DNA from: Mesoterricola silvestris
Lineage (GTDB): Bacteria > Acidobacteriota > Holophagae > Holophagales > Holophagaceae
NCBI RefSeq assembly: GCF_030295405.1
Contig: NZ_AP027080.1
Location: forward strand, 868,001-932,000
Reading direction: 5' to 3'
DNA: 64,000 bases
Shown: positions 16,141-23,882 of the stretch, piece by piece
How the letters are laid out: every line of letters begins with the position of its first letter
Numbering within the stretch: the stretch's first letter is position 1
Notes under the pieces: model-generated
What the model saw: the letters and a program-made list of their open reading frames with translations, nothing else
Database searches by the model: none
What the model was told of the DNA's origin: nothing
Position numbers and translations under genes: made by a program

Positions 16141-16275
16141 GAGCTCAACAAGGTCAACCCGTTCGACTACCTCGTCGGGCTCCAGCCATACCACGTCCTG
16201 GTGGAGGAGAACCCGGAGGAGTGGATTTCATGGAACTACGCCGCCACCCTGGAAGGGCTGGGCCTGGCTGGATAG
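16141..16275 (+). pseudogene. IS66 transposase C-terminal relic
   Basis: Only the last ~44 codons remain. They read ELNKVNPFDYLVGLQ followed by NPEEWISWNYAATLEGL and a stop, which is the highly recognisable C-terminus of IS66-family transposases (VNPFDYLt.L...p..W.PWnY..tL..L). Everything upstream is unrelated or scrambled. The surrounding 15976-16498 stretch holds no other gene I can support. Confidence 0.75.
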
Positions 16276-16498
16276 GAACATGCATTCATTCTGCTGCCGT
16301 GACCCGGCCGCCAACGTCGGCCGAGGTCACGCACGCCCACCACAAGGACACCCTGGTTTTGGAGGGCAGACCCCGGCCGATTCTAGAGAGCGTCGAAGGG
16401 AATGTTGCACCTCTGGATGTCCTTGCTACGCAGGATGCCAGGTAGAGATCGAGTCACAGCCCCGGCGTCGACTCTGGGCAGATCACGGGGAGTCCACT

Positions 16499-19183
16499 TT
16501 ATCCCACAAGAAATGGTTTCTTTCTTTGAGCATTGCGCTTACTGCGTTCACTCTCGAAGGCGCTCCTTCGCGTTTTGGCTTTCGCGATCTGTTCGCAAAT
16601 GGTTTTGATATCTCTGATCAACTGCTCCGGTACCGGTATTGGTAGCTGATGTTCGGCGGGTGTATCGTGCGCTTCTGTGGCTTCACAGGCGCGATCGTAT
16701 ACGTCCATGACCGCATCCCATTCTTCTTGGGGATGGCCAATTACAGCCCCGAAGGAATCCACCGATACAACATTGCTGAATGGCTGAACTGTGTTGTTCA
16801 TGAATTCTTCCCGAACGGCGCGTTCAATTGTGCCGCGCAACTTGCTGTATCCCTCCGCGACCCGCTTGGCATTCTCCTCGCCCATATAGTCACCGGAGCT
16901 TTCCTTGATGGCCTTGGCCAGGTTTTCGATCTCTTCCAGGCGCATCTTGCAATTCATTGTTTCCCATGTGAGGCCGTCCACGACATTTCCTGGTGCTGCG
17001 TCCCATCCGACGGACTTGTAGTAAGCTTTCTGATTGGCCTTACGCAAGGCATGATCAATTTCGGTGAGGAACACCGCGTCGTGGGTGAATACCAATACCT
17101 GTCGCTCTGTTGCCAAGGCTACGATGCTCTTCGCCATGTTTCGTCGGTAACGGTGATCAAGGGATGTCGAGGGGTCATCAAAAATTACGGCCGATTGGTG
17201 TGGAAGAGAGCGAACTTCTGCGAGGAATAACGCCAGGGCTAGGGCACGCTGCTCGCCCTCAGAAAGAACCAAGTGGGCATCCAGGGCGGAATCTTTGATT
17301 CGCAGGGCGACGAAGGTATTACCTTGATCCGTACGGCCTGTCAGTTCTGGATGAACGCGGCGACGATACTCTAGATATGCAAGCTCTTTGTTCATGGCTG
17401 CAGCCAGCGCAGACGTAACGTGCGCCTTGGCCAAGGTTGTCATTTTTGTGGAAACACCCTGGGGGTTTAGCGCTGCATAGCACCGATCGAGCTCTCGTCT
17501 GCGGACACTATCGGCCACGAACTGGGAGGCCTGCGGCAATAGTACAGTCAAGGATTGGCGGGCCTTCAGCTCTCGCAATTCGGTTTCCAATGGAGCGCGG
17601 GTGGCCGGATTTACGGATTGGCGAAGAGCCGTTGCAGTCAGCCGTAGTTTTTGCACCTTGGCTTGCAGCCTAGCATCCAAGGCATCACCGAGCGGCAATA
17701 GAGGGATGGGCGAGGTCCAATCATTGTTCTTGATGGCATCTTGGAGCCACTGTCGACGTGCGGACCAAGCAGTCGTGGCGGCATCGATGTCTGAGTACAT
17801 CTCTGGGTCGAAGGACTGCAACTCCGTCATGGTCGGTGAATCTAATGGAGCAAAGTTCGCTTCTGCAATTGTTGAAAGGGCCTTTCGCAAGGCTTCTTCA
17901 GCAACGGCTGCATTGTTGGCTGCCTGACCTGCAACAAATTCAGCAAACCGTCGCATCCGCCGCCGCGCATCCGGCGCCAATTCCATCTGGCATAACACGC
18001 ACTTCGCGCCCTCCTCGGTATTTGGAAAAGGGTGATCGAGGTAAGCATGGGCGGCCGAGAATTTTTCAGCAGCATCGTAGAGGGCTTTCCAGATGGCGTT
18101 GCCAGTGCCGAGTAGAAGCGTATCGGGTTGCTCCGGCCGATCTGTGCCTTGCAATTGTTGCTGAGCGATTTCATAGGCAGCTTTGGCAGCCTGCTCGGCT
18201 TCGCACAATGCCTTTCCCTTGGCAAGCGCTGCGTCAGAGACAAAACGCTGGGCCTTCTGGGACCGTTCAGTAGCCAAGGTCAGGCGTTCAGCAAGCCTGT
18301 CGAGAGATTTTGCCTTTGGTTCAGGATTCAACTCCTGGAGAAGTTGGTCCAAATCCTTGATTCGGCCTGAGTCCTCGGCAGTTAGGGTTCCCAACGCGCG
18401 CAAGGCACTGAGGACAGTGTCTGGTCCGAGAGTGCTGATCATTGCCCCTACTGCGGTCGCGCCCTTGAGAGGCTCGAAGACCCTCGCATTCAACACAATC
18501 GCATCGCGCTCAGCAGTAATCCTGCGTTGCATTTCTTTCTGGGCGGCGGCCATGCGATTGAGCTGCCCTAATCCATACGGTAAAAAGGCTGGGGACCCTT
18601 CCTTTTCAACGTAGTGCCTCGCACAGGCGGCATCGTAGACCGAGATCATGCTTAGGTTGGGGTTGGATGGCCCTCCCTGGGTCCACTGCACTCGCTGGGA
18701 GTTGCCATCGACAAACACGGATATCTCAGCGGAAGGGACCCGTGGGCCGCTGGTGGTTGGTCCAAATGCATCAGGTTTCACGTCTTCCCTGCTTCGCGCC
18801 CGGCAAGCATTCTTTAAGATCCTGGCATAGCCGGACTTTCCAGCCCCGTTTTCCCCAAATAGGACTGTCAATCCGGAGGACTCAAACTTGACCGGTTGCC
18901 GACTGGTTGGGAATCCATTCACATGCTTGAAATTTGAAATCTCAATAAGTTGCACGGTTGCTCCGCTTCCAGCACCGGGCACATGTGCTTGAGTCAAAAG
19001 GTCAGGTCTCACCGGCGCGGAAGGTCCACCTCCGTAAGTCTCCTTGACCATGGCAATTAATTCGTCAATATCATTTGCCGTAAGTGATTCCTGAAGGAAC
19101 AGCCGTCGAAGGGCATCTCTCTGCCAATCATTCAACCCATCCGACCAACTGATAATCTCCTCTACCAGTGTCATTTTGGCCAT
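16499..19183 (-). CDS. Stand-alone SMC/PrrC-like AAA ATPase, defence candidate
   Basis: This is an 894-residue protein. It begins with a small helical domain (NDWQRDALRRLFLQESLTANDIDEL), then Walker A FGENGAGKSGYA (109-120), a long coiled-coil region with a Rad50-hook-like CVLC at 395-398, ABC signature LSEGEQRALAL (640-650), and Walker B AVIFDDPSTSLDH (665-677). The C-terminal domain contains LRGTIERAVREEF and a late HD pair, an arrangement I associate with RloC/PrrC-like anticodon nucleases, though the nuclease triad is not proven. I start at the ATG at 19183 because the DALRRL domain normally lies within the first 30 residues. The open frame runs further into an IS relic. Confidence 0.78.
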   Translation of the reverse strand: MAKMTLVEEIISWSDGLNDWQRDALRRLFLQESLTANDIDELIAMVKETYGGGPSAPVRPDLLTQAHVPGAGSGATVQLIEISNFKHVNGFPTSRQPVKFESSGLTVLFGENGAGKSGYARILKNACRARSREDVKPDAFGPTTSGPRVPSAEISVFVDGNSQRVQWTQGGPSNPNLSMISVYDAACARHYVEKEGSPAFLPYGLGQLNRMAAAQKEMQRRITAERDAIVLNARVFEPLKGATAVGAMISTLGPDTVLSALRALGTLTAEDSGRIKDLDQLLQELNPEPKAKSLDRLAERLTLATERSQKAQRFVSDAALAKGKALCEAEQAAKAAYEIAQQQLQGTDRPEQPDTLLLGTGNAIWKALYDAAEKFSAAHAYLDHPFPNTEEGAKCVLCQMELAPDARRRMRRFAEFVAGQAANNAAVAEEALRKALSTIAEANFAPLDSPTMTELQSFDPEMYSDIDAATTAWSARRQWLQDAIKNNDWTSPIPLLPLGDALDARLQAKVQKLRLTATALRQSVNPATRAPLETELRELKARQSLTVLLPQASQFVADSVRRRELDRCYAALNPQGVSTKMTTLAKAHVTSALAAAMNKELAYLEYRRRVHPELTGRTDQGNTFVALRIKDSALDAHLVLSEGEQRALALALFLAEVRSLPHQSAVIFDDPSTSLDHRYRRNMAKSIVALATERQVLVFTHDAVFLTEIDHALRKANQKAYYKSVGWDAAPGNVVDGLTWETMNCKMRLEEIENLAKAIKESSGDYMGEENAKRVAEGYSKLRGTIERAVREEFMNNTVQPFSNVVSVDSFGAVIGHPQEEWDAVMDVYDRACEATEAHDTPAEHQLPIPVPEQLIRDIKTICEQIAKAKTRRSAFESERSKRNAQRKKPFLVG

Positions 19184-19382
19184 CCCATATTTGCTGTGAA
19201 CAGATGGTTCATCATCCCACTTGGCGAGAAGGGAATGCTCTATTTCTTGCAGATTCGATAAAATAGTCGATCCTGCGAAACCCCTCTGGCATTCCAGAAG
19301 GCCCATGAGGCTTCCTGATGGAGCTGGAGCACCTCCAGGTGGCGGCAAAGGGCCTGTAGGGTTTCCCTGACCTTCTCAAAGA

Positions 19383-19566
19383 TGGTCTCCGTGATGGTCC
19401 GGGTGGTCTTGCCGGCCTCGATGGCGATCTGAAGCAGTTTCTCCACGCCCTTGTCGCCAATCCGCTGCCGCCAGCGGGTCATCTGGGTCGGGTGGACGGG
19501 ATGGTCATGGCGGAAGAACTCCTCCCCGCAGAAGAACTGCCAGTAGCCTTCTGCCATGCATCCCAA
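19383..19566 (-). pseudogene. IS5-type transposase relic
   Basis: The minus strand encodes GYWQFFCGEEFFRHDHPVH, then TQMTRWRQRIGDKGVEKLL, then AIEAGKTT. This is the region before the catalytic core in IS5-family transposases. The N-terminus and the whole DDE domain are missing. The relic ends just upstream of the large ATPase gene, so the insertion and its decay have replaced that gene's original upstream region. Confidence 0.7.
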
Positions 19567-19568
19567 AC

Positions 19569-19799
19569 CTAGTCGCTATCCACCTTCGCCAGGACTTCCT
19601 GGATTGGAGCCAGGCCTGGATGGAGATCCGCTTTTTCCAATTCGTCTAGAAGGGGTGCAAATTCCTCAACAAGGAAGGCCGTGCGTTCAGCGTAGTGCGC
19701 CAATTTCGGCTGGATGAAACCCCAGAATTCAGCAAGGCTCCGGCAGGAGTGGATGAACCTTAGAAGGCGGGTTCCAATCGAGGTGCGGATAAAGGGCAC
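19569..19799 (-). CDS. Small hypothetical protein coupled to 19804 gene
   Basis: This encodes 76 residues starting with a GTG four bases after the upstream gene's TAA, so it is probably translated by coupling because no strong Shine-Dalgarno is present. It is helical with alternating hydrophobic residues (FIQPKLAHYAERTAFLVEEFAPLLDELEK). It ends where the IS5 relic begins, so the C-terminus could be truncated. The function is unknown. The pair could be a toxin-antitoxin-like or immunity pair, but nothing in the sequence proves this. Confidence 0.45.
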   Translation of the reverse strand: MPFIRTSIGTRLLRFIHSCRSLAEFWGFIQPKLAHYAERTAFLVEEFAPLLDELEKADLHPGLAPIQEVLAKVDSD

Positions 19800-19803
19800 T
19801 CGT

Positions 19804-20352
19804 TTAGGGCAAAATGACAGAATTCAGCATTTTGCTGATGATTTCGTTACTATTATTCGGTGACTCTGCTTGAATTTCCTCCATGCATATATCAACTATC
19901 CATGAAGTAAACTCTGGCCCGATTTGGAATTCTTCACTCTTTGGAAGAGAAAATATCAAAGTCGAAGCAATCAAAGGAATATATCCAGTGATTGAATCCT
20001 GCGATTCTTCGGAATTCATGTCTCTATCAGTTGTATTTCGGCATAATTTAGTCTGGAGATATTTGATTAGATTTTCCCAATTTTGACCCTGAATAATGAG
20101 CCCCTTGGGGGATGACATTGGGCTTGATGATATAGAAAGCATGAAGGTTGGTGGCAACATGTGTGAATTTTTCAATACGGTTAATATTTCCTTAGCCTGA
20201 GATTCAAGCGTCTCCCAAGTCCTGGCCTCTGTACCAAATAGAATAGGCTTGGTTTGAACTAGGACATTCGGGAAATCCGCCGGGTTGATCCTGCCAAAAC
20301 CGAAATACCCCCCGGCAATGGAAGGCACTACTTCGAAATCGATCTTCTTCAT
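19804..20352 (-). CDS. AT-rich hypothetical protein
   Basis: This is a 182-residue protein of unknown function. The start is firm, as GGAGG lies five bases before the ATG at 20352. It is soluble, with an N-terminal beta-rich part (KKIDFEVVPSIAGGYFGFG) and many Ser, Asn and Ile residues. Codon use is strikingly AT-rich (ATA, AAT, TTA) compared with every other gene in the window, a strong sign of recent acquisition from a low-GC donor. It is followed at once by the 19569-19799 gene. Confidence 0.65.
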   Translation of the reverse strand: MKKIDFEVVPSIAGGYFGFGRINPADFPNVLVQTKPILFGTEARTWETLESQAKEILTVLKNSHMLPPTFMLSISSSPMSSPKGLIIQGQNWENLIKYLQTKLCRNTTDRDMNSEESQDSITGYIPLIASTLIFSLPKSEEFQIGPEFTSWIVDICMEEIQAESPNNSNEIISKMLNSVILP

Positions 20353-20557
20353 TACTACCTCCTGTTGGATTGTCCTAAAAGATGATGCCTCGACCACCTC
20401 TGAGAATCCGCTATTTCATCTGAACGGTCGAATTCGGGGGCTGAACGGCTAGGGCGTTTACGACACGCCAAGGCCACGAGACGGACCAGTTGGATTCTCG
20501 CCGCCATCATGTTGGAATCGTGCTGTACCCTTATTGCCTAATATTAAGGACAATTGT
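20353..20557. other. Divergent spacer
   Basis: This non-coding stretch separates two divergent genes. The right end is AT-rich (TTATTGCCTAATATTAAGGA) and supplies the AAGGA ribosome-binding site for the next gene. I see no inverted repeat or RNA gene. Confidence 0.4.
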
Positions 20558-21562
20558 ATGAATCGCCGGATCGGGGGATGGGATCAGGAGGAGTGGCTGA
20601 ATGAAGCCATGAAGCCAGGAGTTTCCGCTGGGGCATGGCAACGGATTCCGGCCGTACTTCAAGCTGCGCTGACATGGTCCTTCTTGAAGAATGGCCCAAG
20701 TACCGCAGAAGACCTTGCGCGTTTGCATGAAGGTCTGTGCTTCGGCGAACGGGGGCCGATCGCTCTTGCGGTTCGTGAGGAGCCACGCTGGATGGCTGCA
20801 AACCTTCGTCGCCTCCTGCCTGGCCTGTCTTGGATACAGGTGGAGACAGCGATTTCGATTTTCCTGGCACCGATGAACCCAAGAGCAGTGAAGAACCGTC
20901 GTCTTAAGGTCGGCGAGGGAGGGGATGCCGATACGTGGGGTGTGGCACGCAAGGGAGAACGTGCGCTTCGCGGGCCCGAAGTAGAAGATTATCAGAGGTG
21001 GCTTCCTTCGCCACTGCCGGGCAGACGAGAGTTCCTGCTCTGGCTTCATGCCGCCAAGCGTTCCTGCGAAAATTTCGTCGAGATGGCTCGTCGGGAAACT
21101 GAAACCAAACCCTCAGGCCCGCGGACAGCGGATTTCGGCGGAAGCGGTGACCAAGGGCGAATTTTCCCGGTCGATTTGGGCACATGGTGGCTTCAAAAGC
21201 ACCTTTTCGATCATGCCGATGGAGTCCGGTGGGGATACTGCCTGTGGCGGATCCATGGGACCGTGCTTTCAAGCCTGGACACAATTAAATCCAGTGAACT
21301 CCAGCGGGGAATGCATCCGAACGGGGGGCTGATGATGGTTCGGCCAGGGGGGCCAGGTGCCTTCATTGGAGGGGCGAAACACGGGCTCAAGGACTTCGGC
21401 GCCATGATTCGCCAAGCCCTAGAGGGCTTGGGTCGATTTGACGAGGACCCACTAATCGGGAACTTAATCTATGGGTTGGAGAGGGAAGCCTTTACCGGCA
21501 CCTCACGGAGCAAGCCTTGTAATCATGCAGGCACTTGGAGAAGGGTGCGGAATCCGTCATGA
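20558..21562 (+). CDS. Hypothetical protein, island cargo
   Basis: This is a 334-residue protein of unknown function. AAGGA seven bases upstream supports the ATG at 20558 over an earlier in-frame ATG at 20534. It is soluble, with Trp-rich helices (GWDQEEWLNEAM), a basic middle (PRAVKNRRLKVGEG) and a Gly-rich C-terminal block (GMHPNGGLMMVRPGGPGAFIGGAKHGLKDFG). I see no Walker motif, nuclease core or HTH. It lies 96 bases upstream of the excisionase-like gene and may be part of the mobility module of the island or a phage-satellite-like element. Confidence 0.6.
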   Translation: MNRRIGGWDQEEWLNEAMKPGVSAGAWQRIPAVLQAALTWSFLKNGPSTAEDLARLHEGLCFGERGPIALAVREEPRWMAANLRRLLPGLSWIQVETAISIFLAPMNPRAVKNRRLKVGEGGDADTWGVARKGERALRGPEVEDYQRWLPSPLPGRREFLLWLHAAKRSCENFVEMARRETETKPSGPRTADFGGSGDQGRIFPVDLGTWWLQKHLFDHADGVRWGYCLWRIHGTVLSSLDTIKSSELQRGMHPNGGLMMVRPGGPGAFIGGAKHGLKDFGAMIRQALEGLGRFDEDPLIGNLIYGLEREAFTGTSRSKPCNHAGTWRRVRNPS

Positions 21563-21658
21563 GGGGAAATTGTCCAACTGGAGAATGCCTCCCTCGCGTG
21601 CAGCCCAGAGCCGACTCTTTCCCTGGACCAGGGATGGTCTGGGATTCCAGGAGGAGCG

Positions 21659-21892
21659 ATGCCAAAGAAGAAGGTCGTGCTGCAGTCGGTTTTGCCGCAG
21701 ACGCTTGGTATCGAATGCGCCCCGCTGCCGTGCATGGCTCTCACCATCGAAGAGGCGGGGGAGGTTTTGAGGTTGAGTCGGTGCACGGTCCTGGCCCTGA
21801 TCGCAGAGGAAAAGCTGCGCGTTGTCCGGATCGGCCGCCGTGTCATCGTTCCAATCCGGGCCATCGAGGAATTTTTGAACCCCGCGGTGTGA
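21659..21892 (+). CDS. Excisionase-like helix-turn-helix protein
   Basis: This is a 77-residue protein. Residues 26-75 (ALTIEEAGEVLRLSRCTVLALIAEEKLRVVRIGRRVIVPIRAIEEFL) form a MerR/Xis-type winged helix as in the excisionase-family DNA-binding domain: helix-turn-helix, then beta wing with RIGRR. GGAGGAG immediately upstream gives a strong ribosome-binding site. It lies about 440 bases before a truncated integrase, the usual Xis-Int neighbourhood. It probably controls excision or transcription of the element. Confidence 0.82.
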   Translation: MPKKKVVLQSVLPQTLGIECAPLPCMALTIEEAGEVLRLSRCTVLALIAEEKLRVVRIGRRVIVPIRAIEEFLNPAV

Positions 21893-21923
21893 GCAGCATC
21901 CTTGCGATCCCGCGCCAAATGGA

Positions 21924-21950
21924 GCCACCCTTTGTGGTGGCCTTTTTGTT
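21924..21950 (+). terminator. Intrinsic terminator after xis-like gene
   Basis: GCCACC and GGTGGC arms with a CTTTGT loop are followed by CTTTTTGTT, 32 bases after the stop codon. This is a standard rho-independent terminator. Confidence 0.8.
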
Positions 21951-22331
21951 GGCAAATTCCAGCATGGGGGCCCCTTTGAAGGCAACTTACCCAGGGAAGA
22001 GTCGGCTTGCCGTATCCTGGTGGTCCAAGTGAAGGGTCTGTGGTAGTCGGTAGGCATCTAGGGGGATCGATTGTAATCTCTTCGCAAATTTTGAGGAAAA
22101 TTTGAGGAAATCGCTGAATGTGAATTCTAAAAATTGGAAATAATAAATATGATGATTGGATTACGCCCCCGCCTCGGGGCGTTTCACTGTACGGATTTGA
22201 GTAACATGCCCTAACATGCACATTGATAAGATAGGGCTTATCTCTGTGTGGTTGCAGGGTTGACCACCCTGGACCAGGGTGTTTCCCCCGTGTTTGTCAT
22301 CTTTTTGGCATCCAAGGAAGGGGAGGCAACC
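21951..22331. other. Non-coding region upstream of truncated integrase
   Basis: This AT-rich stretch has a short tandem repeat around 22090-22108 (AAATTTTGAGGA, then AAATTTGAGGA). A CGCCCC/GGGGCG hairpin with a following TTTC lies near 22164-22183, and an inverted repeat GATAAG...CTTATC near 22224-22241. Bases 22199-22216 are a degenerate relative of the palindromes at 3931 and 13016. The layout suggests an attachment-site region of the second integrase. Confidence 0.45.
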
Positions 22332-22739
22332 ATGAGCAGGACCAAGCTGAGTGGACTGGGTACCCGGACGGACCGGCTCCCGCTTAAACCTCGGAATAGC
22401 CCCTACTGGCTGGTGATGGAAATGGGCCGGGCCCTGGGCTACCGCAAGGGCACCAACGGCGGCACCTGGGTCGCACGGTTCCACGATCCTTGCGCACCAA
22501 GGCTCTTCAAGCCGCTGGGGGCGGCCGACGACATTACGGATGCCGACGGTGTGATGGTCCTGTCCTGTGCCCAAGCCCAGGAGAAGGCACGGGAATGGTT
22601 CCGGACCGCCTACTCCCAGGTCACGGGGGAGCGGGTGCAGGTCGGAGTTTATACCGTGAAGGACGCCGTAGAGGGCTACCTGGCGGACCGGGAGCGTCAC
22701 GGCATGGCCACCCTTGACCTTGCTCCGAGAGCAAAGTGA
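22332..22739 (+). pseudogene. Truncated tyrosine integrase (N-terminal part only)
   Basis: The 135 codons match the N-terminal arm-binding and early core-binding region of the complete integrase at 2480-3790. Shared blocks include PYWLVMEMGRALGYRKG versus PYWLAVTPGLALGYRRG, and AADDITDADGV versus ADDLAETGGV. The gene then loses the entire catalytic domain. The ATG has GGGGAGG upstream. After about 22710 the sequence switches frame into the tail of an unrelated gene, so a deletion has removed the rest. It is non-functional as a recombinase. Confidence 0.82.
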
Positions 22740-22866
22740 CAACGCCCTTGCACGGGAGTGGCGCCTCGGCCTGGAAGGGGCGGCGATTCGGCTTTCTGAT
22801 GAGCGGTTCCTGCCGGACCGTGAATTCCTCGCCTGGCACCTCCAGGCCATCTTCCAGGCCGGCTGA
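22711..22866 (+). pseudogene. Orphan C-terminal fragment of another gene
   Basis: In a frame shifted relative to the integrase fragment, the sequence reads LREQSDNALAREWRLGLEG, then AAIRLSDERFLPDREFLAW, then HLQAIFQAG and a stop. Its codon use is protein-like, unlike a random frame. It is the tail of a gene whose front was lost in the same deletion that truncated the integrase. I do not recognise the parent. Confidence 0.5.
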
Positions 22867-23018
22867 GGTTCACGACACCATCAATCCATGTTCGGAATTT
22901 CTAGTGCTCGATAAACGTGAGCACAAATTGATTCAGAACGGCGCCGCCACATCGGCCTCCGATGTTAATCTAATCGAATCATCCCCAAAAGATCCGTAGT
23001 CGCGTGAATGAGGTGCTC

Positions 23019-23699
23019 ATGCCATTCGATTTCCAGCGTCAAGCGAGAAGCTATCATCAGATTGAGCACGGCTCGCGGTACCCTCGTTACCAGGCATGGG
23101 AATTCCTGTGGGAACACCTCCAGGGAATGGGATCCTTTAGAAAGGCCGCTTCGCCGGAAAACATCGAACAAACGGCGCTTCACCTCGGGTTCTTCCTGGC
23201 GAACTGGGGAATGTTACGGGCCTCCTCCAATTTGCCCAACACCAATCTTGCGTTCTTTGTCGATTTTGTTAGGCACCTTGACGAAAATATGCCGGATGAT
23301 TTCTGGCAACTTAAATTCGATGAATTCAGAACGGACACTTCACGCGCGATCAAACTTTTTGACCAGGCTGTGAATGTGATCGTCAGTTTCGACGGCGGCG
23401 TCGCAGCGCGAATTTCATGGACGGAGACGCTCATTTCGAAGATCCTCCTGGGCATCTGGGGACAATGCCCAGCAATTGACCGGTTCTATAAAATTGGATT
23501 TAAGCTTTACGCCAAGGAGCAAGGCCTACGGGTCGGGCAGAATTGTGATGGCAAGTATCTAAGCCAACTGGCCAACTTGGCATTCAAAAATTCTTGGCCC
23601 CTGAGTGGGTTCTTCTCTCACAAGAAAAAGTTGAGTTACCCGTCTGGCAAGGTATTGGATATGGCGTTCTTTAACTACGGTGTGGAACACGCACCTTGA
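23019..23699 (+). CDS. Hypothetical protein with ALHLGFFLANWGMLR motif
   Basis: This is a 226-residue soluble protein. A central block ALHLGFFLANWGMLRASSNL, preceded by a Tyr/Trp-rich N-terminus, is a pattern I have seen in conserved hypothetical proteins, but no function is known to me. I start at the ATG at 23019 because GAGG lies five bases before it; a GTG at 23004 is the alternative. It stands alone between the integrase scar and the possible nuclease. No nuclease, kinase or membrane motif is visible. Confidence 0.6.
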   Translation: MPFDFQRQARSYHQIEHGSRYPRYQAWEFLWEHLQGMGSFRKAASPENIEQTALHLGFFLANWGMLRASSNLPNTNLAFFVDFVRHLDENMPDDFWQLKFDEFRTDTSRAIKLFDQAVNVIVSFDGGVAARISWTETLISKILLGIWGQCPAIDRFYKIGFKLYAKEQGLRVGQNCDGKYLSQLANLAFKNSWPLSGFFSHKKKLSYPSGKVLDMAFFNYGVEHAP

Positions 23700-23882
23700 G
23701 ACGATCCCGCAAGCAAAGGTTTCTTCTGCTGATACCGGGAGGGAACTGCCGACGACTTTCAACACCAGGCGGGTATTTCGAGCCCGCTGAGAACGGGGCG
23801 TTCCGGAGTTTCTGGATAATTCCCCTGTTTAAGGATTCTCTGTATCTTTGATAGTATTAATAGAACTGAAGGGGAAATGCCG

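Noticed and set aside
22160-22200. Possible tRNA or tmRNA end used as attachment site
   Set aside because: The CGCCCC/GGGGCG hairpin has no T-arm consensus or CCA context, and no cloverleaf can be built.
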